A stretch of 64,000 bases of DNA from an uncultured Lachnospiraceae bacterium (GTDB lineage Bacteria; Bacillota; Clostridia; Lachnospirales; Lachnospiraceae): NCBI GenBank assembly GCA_910589075.1, contig CAJUSK010000012.1:1-64000 (forward strand), given 5' to 3'. The position numbers were made by a program, and so were the translations under genes. This document shows, piece after piece, positions 17,000-25,387 of this stretch (position 1 is its first letter; each line of letters begins with the position of its first letter). Under the pieces are notes generated by a model. That model ran no database searches and had not been told where the DNA came from. It saw nothing but the letters and a program-made list of their open reading frames with translations.

Positions 17000-18046
17000 A
17001 TGGGTAAGAAAAAAAATGTAACTTTTGATGACATTGCGAAATTTACAAAGTTTTCAAAAACTACAATCTCCAGATTTTTCAATAATCCTGACTCCCTTAC
17101 ACTGGAGAATCAGGAAATTATATCCAATGCGCTGGAAGAACTAAATTATAAAGAGAATAAAGTGGCAAAAATACTTGCCAACGGAAAAACAGAATTTATC
17201 GGCATTGTCATCCCCAGCATGTTTAATCATTATTATTCAGAAATGTTAAACCAGATATTGCTCACCTATGAGACATTTGGTTACAAATTCCTTGTTTTTG
17301 TGGGGAATGAGCGGGAAGACGTGGAACGACGTTATATTGAAGAACTACTGGCCTACAAAATAGAAGGGATGATTATTTTAAGCTATACCATCCCGTCCAG
17401 GGAATTGGCGAACCTCCAGCTCCCGATTGTAACCATAGAACGGGAAGACCAGTATGTATGCAGTGTGAATACCGACAATTATATGGGTGCGGTACAGGCT
17501 ACCAGTCTCCTTGCAAAACACGACTGTGATGTTTTCATTCATACCAACTCGCCCATACCGCCAAACCTGCCCGCTTATGGGCGTATCCGCGGCTTTCTGG
17601 ACACCTGCAAGGAAAAAAATTTAAAACATCGGATTATCTTTAAACCTTTTGAACACACCTATGAACAGACCCAGAACTATCTGCAGGAAATATTAAACGA
17701 GCTGGAACGGGATTTTGCCGGCATGAAAAAAGGGATTTTCGTTTCCAACGATACCCACGCCAATATCCTTTTGAACCTGCTCGTGAGAAACTATGGCACA
17801 CTGCCCCAGGACTATCTGATCGTAGGATTTGACAACTCTCCTATTTCCACAGAAGCCGTAATCCCCATCAGCACTGTAGGGCAGCAGATCGACAGGATCG
17901 CCTTTGAAGCCGTCAGCCTGCTGGTAGAACTGATGAACGAGCGAAAGAAACGAAAACCGGTCCCCTTACAGGAGCCCGTCCATAAAGTGGTGCCTCCCGT
18001 TCTCATCCGGAGAGAAACAACGGAAAAGCAAAAAGAGCCGCACTGA
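17000..18046 (+). CDS. LacI-family transcriptional regulator of the sugar locus
   Basis: About 348 residues. The N-terminal LacI helix-turn-helix (VTFDDIAKFTKFSKTTISRF, then LNYKENKVAKILANGKT with the hinge helix) is followed by a periplasmic-binding-protein-like sensor domain (IGIVIPSMFNHYYSEML ... ISTVGQQIDRIAFEAV). It would repress the divergent ABC transporter operon and release on binding a sugar. The ATG at 17000 follows AGAGGG; the longer frame from 16937 would run over the operator. It is one of the few plus-strand genes in the window and ends at a hairpin shared with the convergent glycerol operon. Confidence 0.92.
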   Translation: MGKKKNVTFDDIAKFTKFSKTTISRFFNNPDSLTLENQEIISNALEELNYKENKVAKILANGKTEFIGIVIPSMFNHYYSEMLNQILLTYETFGYKFLVFVGNEREDVERRYIEELLAYKIEGMIILSYTIPSRELANLQLPIVTIEREDQYVCSVNTDNYMGAVQATSLLAKHDCDVFIHTNSPIPPNLPAYGRIRGFLDTCKEKNLKHRIIFKPFEHTYEQTQNYLQEILNELERDFAGMKKGIFVSNDTHANILLNLLVRNYGTLPQDYLIVGFDNSPISTEAVIPISTVGQQIDRIAFEAVSLLVELMNERKKRKPVPLQEPVHKVVPPVLIRRETTEKQKEPH

Positions 18047-18102
18047 CATCTGATTCGGCCGTTGCTTCCTGTCACTGCCGCAACACCACAAAAAACACAA
18101 AA

Positions 18103-18138
18103 GACAATCGAGAGTCCCCCAGGGCACTTTCGATTGTC
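18103..18138. terminator. Bidirectional terminator between lacI and the glycerol operon
   Basis: GACAATCGAGAGT pairs with ACTTTCGATTGTC (one mismatch) around a CCCC/GGG inner stem. A-rich DNA on the left gives a T-run on the minus strand, and TTTTTTT lies to the right on the plus strand. Confidence 0.7.
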
Positions 18139-18146
18139 CGCAAAAT

Positions 18147-18512
18147 CTATTTTTTTCCGACTCCCCTGGTGGCCACAACCGGCACGCCCGTTCCGGCCAC
18201 ATCCTCCAGCAGCACATCCCCTGCCGCCACCGGCGCCCTGACCGCAATTCCATGCAGCACCTCCATACAGGCAAATATTTTATCTTTGGGAATCTCCGTC
18301 CGGGTTTTGACCGGAACCAGCGGGCTTTCACCGCCCAGCACCCTGACTGTGGAAGTGATGGTTCTGGAAGGGTTTGTCACTTCCTTTTCCCCGTAAGCCT
18401 TCCCCTTAGGACAGGTATTACCGCTTACTTCCACAATCTGTCCACCGTCCATAGTAATTGTCAGAGCACATCCCATAGGACAGCCGATACAGATCAGTTC
18501 TTTCTGTTCCAT
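18147..18512 (-). CDS. DUF1667 protein, partner of the glycerol-3-phosphate oxidoreductase
   Basis: A 121-residue protein of the DUF1667 family, which in clostridia is encoded directly after a GlpA-like dehydrogenase and an FAD oxidoreductase. The N-terminus holds four Cys (8, 11, 15 and 34, in CIGCPMGC and NTCPKG) that could bind an Fe-S cluster or zinc. The C-terminal part ends DVAGTGVPVVATRGVGKK, a SAF-like beta segment. The start is 9 bp after the FAD oxidoreductase stop, within the same operon. The role is inferred as an electron-transfer or stabilising subunit of the three-protein complex. Confidence 0.82.
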   Translation of the reverse strand: MEQKELICIGCPMGCALTITMDGGQIVEVSGNTCPKGKAYGEKEVTNPSRTITSTVRVLGGESPLVPVKTRTEIPKDKIFACMEVLHGIAVRAPVAAGDVLLEDVAGTGVPVVATRGVGKK

Positions 18513-18521
18513 AGCGATGCA

Positions 18522-19784
18522 TTACTCCTTTTCTGTTTTTATGGTGATACACTGCAAATCCGGACAGGCCAGAAGGCTGCTTTTGTGCAGGATAACTTCT
18601 TCCATTTCCCCCGGCGCCATCACCCGCTTCTTTTGATGCAGCACTCTTTCGCCGTCTAAATACACACTGACGAACCGATCCCGGTATACACCTGCCACCC
18701 TAAAGCGCACCGTCAGATCCGCTTCCATCCGATCCGGGCAAATGAACTGAGGCACCGTATAACGTACCCCTTCCATGGCCGTAACCGGAATCTTTCTGCC
18801 ATTCTGTGCCAGTCTCCCTGTGACATAGCCGGCCGCGTTTACCCCGGCTCTGGCTGCTTCTTCGGATACATAGTCCACCAGGTCATGGACATGCAGTACA
18901 TTGCCGCAGGCAAACACACCCGGAATGTTCGTTTCCAGGCTTTCATCCACCACAGGGCCGCCTGTCACTCCATCCAGCACAACACCCATCCCCTGGGACA
19001 GCTCATTTTCCGGTATCAGACCCACAGACAAGAGAAGGGTATCGCAGGGATAGTCTTCTTCCGTTCCCGGTATGGGCCTGCCGTCATCGTCCACCTGCGC
19101 CAGCGTAACGCCTTCCAGACGTTCTTTTCCCCGGATATCCACCACCGTATGGCTGAGTTTCAAAGGGATGTCGTAATCCTCCAGGCACTGTACAATATTC
19201 CGTTTCAGGCCGCCGCAATAGGGCATCAATTCTGCCACAGCCTTTACCTTTGCCCCTTCCAGCGTCATACGCCTGGCCATAATCAGACCAATATCCCCGC
19301 TGCCCAGAATCACCACTTCCCGCCCGGGCATATAGCCTTCCATATTGACAAGGCGCTGGGCCGTACCGGCAGAAAAAATACCTGCCGGCCTGTACCCCGG
19401 AATATTCAGCGCCCCTCTGGCCCGCTCCCGGCAGCCCATGGCCAGAATCACGGCCTTCGCCTGAATTCGGAAGATCCCTTCCCGACGGTTCATGGCCGTT
19501 ATAACCTTATCCCGGCTGATCTCCATTACCATCGTATCCGGCATCCACTCAATCTGCAGCGCCCTGGCCATTTCTATATAGCGTCCTGCATATTCCGGCC
19601 CGGTCAGCTCTTCCCGGAAGGTATGCAGGCCAAAGCCGTTGTGAATACACTGATTCAGAATACCGCCTGCCTCCCGGTCCCGCTCCAGTATCAAAATGCT
19701 TTCCACGCCCGCCTTTCTGGCAGCTATGGCGGCGGCAAGTCCCGCAGGTCCGCCGCCTGCTATCACAATATCGCAGGATTTCAT
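18522..19784 (-). CDS. FAD/NAD(P)-dependent oxidoreductase (glycerol-3-phosphate dehydrogenase subunit)
   Basis: A 420-residue pyridine nucleotide-disulfide-type flavoprotein. The FAD-binding GGGPAGLAAAIAARKAG is at residues 10-26; the NAD-binding GSGDIGLIMARR is near 160; the FAD-closing block is GVFACGNVLHVHDLVDYV. Its ATG overlaps the stop of the GlpA-like gene by four bases (ATGA), so the two are translationally coupled. Together with the DUF1667 protein it forms the anaerobic glycerol-3-phosphate dehydrogenase module of Clostridia, where this subunit probably passes electrons from the GlpA flavin to NAD+ or another acceptor. Confidence 0.88.
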   Translation of the reverse strand: MKSCDIVIAGGGPAGLAAAIAARKAGVESILILERDREAGGILNQCIHNGFGLHTFREELTGPEYAGRYIEMARALQIEWMPDTMVMEISRDKVITAMNRREGIFRIQAKAVILAMGCRERARGALNIPGYRPAGIFSAGTAQRLVNMEGYMPGREVVILGSGDIGLIMARRMTLEGAKVKAVAELMPYCGGLKRNIVQCLEDYDIPLKLSHTVVDIRGKERLEGVTLAQVDDDGRPIPGTEEDYPCDTLLLSVGLIPENELSQGMGVVLDGVTGGPVVDESLETNIPGVFACGNVLHVHDLVDYVSEEAARAGVNAAGYVTGRLAQNGRKIPVTAMEGVRYTVPQFICPDRMEADLTVRFRVAGVYRDRFVSVYLDGERVLHQKKRVMAPGEMEEVILHKSSLLACPDLQCITIKTEKE

Positions 19785-21238
19785 AAATCCCCATTCTCCC
19801 TTCCGGCATTCTTTTTTGTAGTCCCTGTTACCATGCGGGAGACACCGCCGCTTTTGGTCACTTCCTCCATCGGCACAGCAAGTTCCCGACTAAGCAGCTC
19901 CATCACCCTGGGCGCACAGAAGCCTGACTGACATCTCCCCATCCCCGCTCTGGTACGGCGCTTGACGCCGTCCAGAGAGACGGCTCCCAAAGGCCTGTGA
20001 ATGGCATCCAGGATTTCTCCCTCCGTAACCGATTCACACCGGCAGATGATGGTTCCATACGCCGGATTCTCCCGGATCAGCCGATTGCGCGCTTCCATAC
20101 TGAGAACGGACGGATTGAGAATCCCTTTCCGGCGTCCCATGAACTGTTCCTTTGGCTTCAGACCCATTTTTTCACCAAGCATCTCCGCCACCATCTCCCC
20201 GATGGCAGGAGCGCTGGACAGCCCCGGAGATTCTATGCCTGCCGCGTCGATGAACTGCGGGGCATCCTCTGGTTCTCCGATGATGAATTCATGCCCGTCT
20301 TCATGGGCACGCAGCCCTGAAAAGGAGGTGATCACCTGCCGCAGCGGAATGTCCCGCACCGTCAATGCCGCTTTGGCGGCTACCTCCCGCAGGCCCTCTG
20401 CTGTGGTGTTGGTACCTTCCCGATCCTCTGTATCCAACGCCGTAGGCCCTACAATGAGATTGCCGTGTATGGTCGGTGCTACCAAAACGCCTTTCCCCAA
20501 CCGGGTGGGCAGCATAAAAACGGTATGGCTTACATGGCGTCCGGCGCTGTGATCCAGCAGAAGGTATTCTCCCTTCCTGGGCGTAATATGGATCGGATGG
20601 CTGCTCACCATATTGTGAAGCAAATCACTGTAGACGCCCGCCGCATTCACCACATACCGGCTCTCCAACACGCCCTGGTCTGTCTCCAGCCGATAATACC
20701 CATCCGCATTCTGAATATGGAGAACCTTTGTTTGAAACCTGAATTCCACACCGTTGACACAGGCGTTTTCAGCCAGGGCGATGGTCATGAGAAAAGGGCA
20801 GACAATACCGCCCGACGGCGCATATAATGCCCCTGTAACGCCCTCCTGCAAATGCGGCTCCAGTGCAAGCGCTTCTTCCCCGGAGAGGATGCGCAAACCC
20901 TTTACCCCATTGTTCCTGCCCCGCTCATACAAAGCCTGCAATGCCGGCATATCTTCTTCCTGCAGGCAGACAGTCAGCGATCCGTTTCTTCGAAAAGGAA
21001 AATCCAGTTCCTGTGACAACCCATCCATCATTTCATTTCCCCGGACATTCAGCCTGGCCATGAGAGAGCCTTCCGGCGCGTCATATCCGGCATGGATAAT
21101 GGCGCTGTTCGCTTTGGACGTACCACAGCATACATCTTCGCATTTCTCAACCACACATACGTCCACCTGGTATCTGGACAATTCTCTTGCAATGGCGCAC
21201 CCGGTCACACCTGCGCCAATAATACATACGTCGTACAT
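19781..21238 (-). CDS. glpA: Glycerol-3-phosphate dehydrogenase, GlpA-like
   Basis: About 485 residues. The N-terminal FAD domain has IIGAGVTGCAIARELSR; the body is a DAO-type glycerol-3-phosphate oxidoreductase; a C-terminal BFD-like [2Fe-2S] domain carries ICRCESVTEGE and CQSGFCAPRV. It oxidises glycerol-3-phosphate to dihydroxyacetone phosphate. The ATG at 21238 follows GGGAGG; a longer frame upstream reads into glpK and is not used. It lies 41 bp after glpK, its substrate supplier, and overlaps the next oxidoreductase gene. In E. coli the GlpABC complex is membrane-bound; no GlpC is present here. Confidence 0.88.
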   Translation of the reverse strand: MYDVCIIGAGVTGCAIARELSRYQVDVCVVEKCEDVCCGTSKANSAIIHAGYDAPEGSLMARLNVRGNEMMDGLSQELDFPFRRNGSLTVCLQEEDMPALQALYERGRNNGVKGLRILSGEEALALEPHLQEGVTGALYAPSGGIVCPFLMTIALAENACVNGVEFRFQTKVLHIQNADGYYRLETDQGVLESRYVVNAAGVYSDLLHNMVSSHPIHITPRKGEYLLLDHSAGRHVSHTVFMLPTRLGKGVLVAPTIHGNLIVGPTALDTEDREGTNTTAEGLREVAAKAALTVRDIPLRQVITSFSGLRAHEDGHEFIIGEPEDAPQFIDAAGIESPGLSSAPAIGEMVAEMLGEKMGLKPKEQFMGRRKGILNPSVLSMEARNRLIRENPAYGTIICRCESVTEGEILDAIHRPLGAVSLDGVKRRTRAGMGRCQSGFCAPRVMELLSRELAVPMEEVTKSGGVSRMVTGTTKKNAGRENGDL

Positions 21239-21279
21239 ACACGACCTCCCGTTTTTTTTGGTTTCCCGGCAAATGCGGA

Positions 21280-22779
21280 TTACGTCTCTTCCCTGGCCCA
21301 GCCATAGGCACATTTCACCGCCCGATTCCATCCCCGGAGCGCCGCCAGTCTTGCACTGCTCTCCATTTCCGGGCCAAACACCCGGTCAATCTGCCAGTTT
21401 CTGACCACTTCCGCCTTGCTTTTCCAGTAGCCAACTGCCAGCCCCGCCAGATAAGCCGCCCCCATGGCCGTCGTCTCCACACATACCGGCCGATGCACCG
21501 GCGCGTCAATGATATCCGCCTGAAACTGCATCAGGAAATTATTGGCACTGGCGCCGCCGTCCACTTTGAGAGCGCGCAGGGGAATCCCTGAATCCGCCTC
21601 CATGGCCCGGATGACATCATGTACCTGATAGGCCAGAGATTCCAGTGTGGCACGCGCCACATGGCACCGGTTCACACCACGGGTAATCCCCACAATGGTT
21701 CCCCTTGCATACTGGTCCCAGTGGGGAGCGCCCAGACCGGTAAAGGCAGGCACCATATAACAGCCGTTTGTATCTGCCACACGGGCCGCCAGCGCTTCCG
21801 ACTCTGCCGCCGTATCAATCAGCCCCATCTCATCACGCAGCCACTGCACCGCTGCACCGGCAGAAAAAATGGAGCCCTCCAGCGCATACTCGATCCCTCC
21901 GTCCAGTCCCCAGGCAATGGTCGTCACCAGCCCGTTTTGAGAACGAACCGGCGTATTTCCTGTATTCATCAGCAGGAAACACCCTGTGCCATACGTATTC
22001 TTTGCCTCCCCGGCAGTAAAACAGGTCTGCCCGAACAATGCCGCCTGCTGGTCGCCCGCAGCACCCCCAATGGGAATGGGCCCACCGAAAAAGACAGGGT
22101 CCGTCTCCCCATATATGCAGCTGGACGGTTTTATTTCTGGCAGCATACAAACAGGAATATCCAGCTTCTTTAAAATTTCCTCATCCCATTTCAAATCCCG
22201 GATATGGAACAACATCGTCCTGGACGCATTGGAATAATCGGTTATATGAACCCTGCCCTTCGTGAGTTTCCAGATCAGCCAGGTTTCCACTGTGCCAAAG
22301 AGCAGTTTTCCCGCCTTTGCCTTTTCCCTTGCCCCTTCCACGTGATCCAGTATCCACTTTACCTTTGTGGCGGAAAAATAAGCGTCAATTACCAGCCCCG
22401 TTTTCTCACGGAACATATCGGTCAGCCCTTCCCCTTTCAGAAGGTCGCAATATTCCGAAGTACGCCTGCACTGCCATACAATGGCATGGTAGATTGCCTC
22501 CCCGCTTTCCCTGTCCCATACAATCACCGTTTCCCGCTGGTTGGTAATGCCGATTGCCGCTATATCTTCCGCCGTAGCGCCGATTCTGGACATGGCCTCC
22601 ACCGCCACACCGAGCTGGGTGGACCATATTTCATCCGCATCGTGCTCTACCCAGCCCGGCCTGGGAAAATACTGGGTAAATTCCTTCTGCGCCACACTGC
22701 ACATTTCTCCCTGTTCGTTAAACAGAATACACCGGTTGCTTGTAGTTCCCGCGTCCAGCGCCATCACATACTTCCCCAT
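21280..22779 (-). CDS. glpK: Glycerol kinase
   Basis: A 499-residue FGGY-family kinase that phosphorylates glycerol to sn-glycerol-3-phosphate with ATP. Signatures: the phosphate loop MALDAGTTSNRCILF at residues 6-20; the substrate-binding TNQRETVIVWD and PGWVEHDADEIW; and GGPIPIGGAAGDQQAALFGQ, with the ATP site in LKVDGGASANNFLMQ. Length is standard. It heads the glycerol operon. The 180 bp upstream are mostly a 38-bp repeat array, so either its promoter lies in or across the repeats or it is read from the fur/exporter side. Confidence 0.97.
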   Translation of the reverse strand: MGKYVMALDAGTTSNRCILFNEQGEMCSVAQKEFTQYFPRPGWVEHDADEIWSTQLGVAVEAMSRIGATAEDIAAIGITNQRETVIVWDRESGEAIYHAIVWQCRRTSEYCDLLKGEGLTDMFREKTGLVIDAYFSATKVKWILDHVEGAREKAKAGKLLFGTVETWLIWKLTKGRVHITDYSNASRTMLFHIRDLKWDEEILKKLDIPVCMLPEIKPSSCIYGETDPVFFGGPIPIGGAAGDQQAALFGQTCFTAGEAKNTYGTGCFLLMNTGNTPVRSQNGLVTTIAWGLDGGIEYALEGSIFSAGAAVQWLRDEMGLIDTAAESEALAARVADTNGCYMVPAFTGLGAPHWDQYARGTIVGITRGVNRCHVARATLESLAYQVHDVIRAMEADSGIPLRALKVDGGASANNFLMQFQADIIDAPVHRPVCVETTAMGAAYLAGLAVGYWKSKAEVVRNWQIDRVFGPEMESSARLAALRGWNRAVKCAYGWAREET

Positions 22780-22789
22780 CCTGTTCCTC

Positions 22790-22941
22790 CTTTCCGTCTG
22801 CCTGTATCTGTCTTACATGCTGCCCTGCTTTCCGTCTGCCTGTATCTGCCTTACATGCTGCCCTGCTTTCCGTCTGCCTGTATCTGCCTTACATACTGCC
22901 CTGCTTTCCGTCTGCCTGTATCTGCCTTACATACTGTCCTG
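22790..22941. repeat. 38-bp tandem repeat array, four copies
   Basis: Four contiguous units of 38 bp starting at 22790, 22828, 22866 and 22904 (unit CTTTCCGTCTGCCTGTATCT, then GCCTTACATGCTGCCCTG). They differ by only one to three substitutions, so the array is young. There are no spacers. It lies between the Fur-family gene and the start of glpK, directly upstream of the glpK ribosome binding site. Confidence 0.93.
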
Positions 22942-22969
22942 GTTCCTGTCTGTATCGCAAATAGAAGGC

Positions 22970-23392
22970 TCACTGCTTTTTCTCCACGCATCCGCTGCAA
23001 TAACCATACACTTCCACCTTATGGCCCGTGATCTGAAATGTTTCTCCCTCATCCTGTAAATCCATCTGGCGGATGGGGCATTCCCGCAGAGGAATCCGCT
23101 TATGGCATTTCAGACAGATGGCATAATGACAGTGTGTTCCTTCATTCCATTCATACACCGATGTGTCCGTCCCCGGCAGTGTCGTCCTGCTCACCAGCTC
23201 TTTTGCTTCAAAGGCCTGCAGTACCCTGTACACCGTGGAAACAGCATAACCGCAACAACCGTCCTGCCGTAAAATTTCCTGATAAATGTCCGACACACTC
23301 ATGGGATGATGCGCCTGTGTCAATATCTCATACACCCGCTCCCGTTGTCTTGTCTTTTTCAGGCCCTGCCACACTGCTCGTTCCCCGTTCAT
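22970..23392 (-). CDS. Fur-family metal-dependent regulator
   Basis: 140 residues. The winged helix reads MSVSDIYQEILRQDGCCGYAVSTVYRVLQAFEAKELV. The C-terminal metal-binding part has HCHYAICLKCHKRIPL and a final CSGC, giving the two structural-zinc CxxC pairs. It lies 26 bp after the putative metal exporter and is probably its co-transcribed regulator, acting at the palindrome at 24318-24342. Fur, Zur, PerR and Mur cannot be separated from sequence alone; the exporter neighbour makes a metal-efflux role as likely as uptake control. Confidence 0.9.
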   Translation of the reverse strand: MNGERAVWQGLKKTRQRERVYEILTQAHHPMSVSDIYQEILRQDGCCGYAVSTVYRVLQAFEAKELVSRTTLPGTDTSVYEWNEGTHCHYAICLKCHKRIPLRECPIRQMDLQDEGETFQITGHKVEVYGYCSGCVEKKQ

Positions 23393-23418
23393 TCCTTTTC
23401 CTCTTACAGTTTTACATT

Positions 23419-24276
23419 TTATAGCATTCCCACCGCATTTACCATCATGCCACAGACTGTGCCGGTAATATACAGTCCTGCCAGAATCCCCATATTTTCC
23501 TTCCAGTTATGGTTAACCCGGAACAATACCAGAAGGCCGATACCGGAACCGGTGAGCAGTCCACTGAGCATTGCGCCAAAAGTAAATACCCCTTCCAGAT
23601 ACAACTGGGTAATCATCACCGAAGAAGCACAGTTGGGAATCATCCCCAGCAGTCCCGCCGCCAGCTCTCCCACAATGCCATATTGAAGAAACAACCGGGA
23701 AAGGGCTTCTTCTCCCACCACATGCAGCAACAGATTCAGTCCGAATGTGACGAGAAAAATAAAAAAAGTCACCTGTATGGTATGATAAAATGCAGGCAGA
23801 AGTACCCCATGGCCCCCGGCTTCACCAGAGCAGTGGCAATGGTGGTGCATCTCCCCCGAATCAGTCACTTCTTTTTCCTCTCTGCTTCGACGCAGCAGCA
23901 GATCAATCAGAAATCCCATCCCCATGCCGATCACAATTTTACAGACAACAATCCGCCCAATCAGATCCACCGGAGCCACTTCCGAAATCAAAATGGGCAG
24001 CATCTCATCCGAAGTGGACAGATAGATGGAAAACAAAGTGCCCAGCGTAATCACCCTGCCGGCATACAGGCCGCCGGCCGCCGCAGAAAATCCGCACTGA
24101 GGTACAATTCCCAGCACAGCCCCGATCAATGGCCCGAAACGACCGGATTTTTCCACAATCCCTTCTGCCAGCCTCCCCGTCCTGTGCGCCAGCCATTCCA
24201 TAAACACATATGTTACAAATAAAAAAGGCGCCAGCCGCACACTGTCCATCACAGTGTCCATAATCATCTCTCTCAT
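23419..24276 (-). CDS. Putative 10-TM heavy-metal exporter (ArsP_2 family)
   Basis: A 285-residue polytopic membrane protein. Two homologous halves carry matching signatures, GIVPQCGFSAAAGGLYAG and GMIPNCASSVMITQLYLEG, each with P-x-C-x-S, typical of the ArsP_2 family (often annotated as arsenic efflux or putative manganese transporter). A His/Cys-rich cytoplasmic loop (MHHHCHCSGEAGGHG) near residue 140 could bind metal. The gene precedes a Fur-family regulator and has an inverted-repeat operator in its promoter. The transported ion is not determined by sequence. Confidence 0.8.
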   Translation of the reverse strand: MREMIMDTVMDSVRLAPFLFVTYVFMEWLAHRTGRLAEGIVEKSGRFGPLIGAVLGIVPQCGFSAAAGGLYAGRVITLGTLFSIYLSTSDEMLPILISEVAPVDLIGRIVVCKIVIGMGMGFLIDLLLRRSREEKEVTDSGEMHHHCHCSGEAGGHGVLLPAFYHTIQVTFFIFLVTFGLNLLLHVVGEEALSRLFLQYGIVGELAAGLLGMIPNCASSVMITQLYLEGVFTFGAMLSGLLTGSGIGLLVLFRVNHNWKENMGILAGLYITGTVCGMMVNAVGML

Positions 24277-24303
24277 AGTTCTTCTCCCAGCCCATGCATT
24301 CTG

Positions 24304-24342
24304 TATAATCGATTATAAATGCAAATGCAATTCATTTGCATT
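24304..24342 (-). promoter_or_regulatory. Fur-type operator and second palindrome upstream of the exporter
   Basis: A perfect 10-1-type dyad AATGCAAATG (24318-24327), a 5-bp centre and CATTTGCATT (24333-24342), next to the perfect 14-bp palindrome TATAATCGATTATA (24304-24317), whose minus strand supplies a TATAAT -10 box. The dyad sits in the spacer/-35 region, where a Fur-family repressor would block transcription. Confidence 0.68.
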
Positions 24343-24462
24343 AAGGAGTATAGCATAGATCTCACTGGCTGAAAAGACTTTTTTCAAAAACATCCGGCGC
24401 CTGCACACCGTCAGAACCCGTACTGAAAACTTTATCAACACATCATTTACGCCCTGAAAAGA

Positions 24463-24562
24463 AAACGGTACAAAGCCTGTCATGCGTACCCATCACGTGG
24501 CATCATCCACTGCCTGTAGACGCCGCCCATATGGAACATGTTTCCCGGACTTTGTACCGTTT
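24463..24562 (-). ncRNA. 100-nt structured inverted-repeat element, unidentified
   Basis: Perfect 13-bp arms AAACGGTACAAAG (24463-24475) and CTTTGTACCGTTT (24550-24562) enclose about 74 nt. Read on the minus strand, the interior can form GGAA/TTCC, GTGG/CCAC and ATG/CAT hairpins, giving a multi-branch fold; the 3' arm is followed by TTTTCTTTTC. It lies after rnfB and about 190 nt before the exporter. It may be the rnf operon terminator, a leader element of the exporter, or a small transposon-like repeat. No known riboswitch consensus was recognised. Confidence 0.4.
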
Positions 24563-24594
24563 ATCATTTTGTCTGCTGTTTTTGCAGATACTTG

Positions 24595-25380
24595 TTACAG
24601 TATTACTTTTTTAGGACACTTCTCCTTACAGATTCCGCAGCCCGTACATTTGTCATAATCAATTTTTGCATGGAAATTCTCAATGACAATGGCATCATTG
24701 GGACAATTCTTTTTACAGAGCTGGCAGGCAATGCAGCCTGCCTGACATGCTTTCATGGTCACAGGCCCCTTGTCGGCAGAGCTGCAGGCCACCTGATGCT
24801 TTGCCTCATAGGGAATCAGTTCAATCAGATGTTTCGGACAGGCTTCCACGCACTTGCCGCAGGCTTTACACGCTTCCTTGTCCACCACTGCCACACCGTC
24901 CACTATGTGAATGGCGTCAAAGGGACAGGCCGCCACACAGCTTCCGTATCCCAGACAGCCGTAACTGCAACTCTTAGGGCCGCCTGCCGGCACAAAGGAA
25001 ACCATCCGGCAATCCTGGCTGCCATAATATTCATAATCCGTCTTTGCCTTTTCACATGTACCGATACACTTTACAAAAGCCACGTTTTTCACGCCGGCCT
25101 GCGCTTCCACGCCCATAATTTCCGCAATCCGGGCCCCTGTGCTCTCTCCGCCAACCGGACAGGCATTCACCGGCGCCTCCCCTTTGGCGATTGCCGCCGC
25201 CAGACCGGAACAGCCCGCATAACCGCAGCCGCCGCAGTTATTTCCGGGCAGAGCACCCAGTACGGCTTCTTCTCTCTCATCCACCTTTACTTCAAACTTA
25301 ATCGCGGCAATCCCGAGGAACAGGCCGATAAAAAGCCCCACCAGCCCCACCACTGCCGTCGCTGTTATAATTCCCGCCAT
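24595..25380 (-). CDS. rnfB: Rnf complex subunit B
   Basis: A 261-residue iron-sulfur subunit. It has an N-terminal membrane anchor (residues 1-28), then the four-Cys [4Fe-4S] motif in GNNCGGCGYAGCSG, followed by several CxxCxxC ferredoxin clusters (CLGYGSCVAACPF, CKACGKCVEACP, CQLCKKNCP, CTGCGICKEKCP). RnfB is the presumed entry point for electrons from reduced ferredoxin. It is the last gene of rnfCDGEAB, 7 bp after rnfA. The complex couples ferredoxin:NAD+ oxidoreduction to Na+ or H+ export. Confidence 0.96.
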   Translation of the reverse strand: MAGIITATAVVGLVGLFIGLFLGIAAIKFEVKVDEREEAVLGALPGNNCGGCGYAGCSGLAAAIAKGEAPVNACPVGGESTGARIAEIMGVEAQAGVKNVAFVKCIGTCEKAKTDYEYYGSQDCRMVSFVPAGGPKSCSYGCLGYGSCVAACPFDAIHIVDGVAVVDKEACKACGKCVEACPKHLIELIPYEAKHQVACSSADKGPVTMKACQAGCIACQLCKKNCPNDAIVIENFHAKIDYDKCTGCGICKEKCPKKVIL

Positions 25381-25387
25381 GCTTTTC

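Noticed and set aside
24463..24562. Manganese (yybP-ykoY), NiCo or cobalamin riboswitch
   Set aside because: The conserved core sequences of these classes were not found by eye; only an enclosing stem and generic hairpins are visible.
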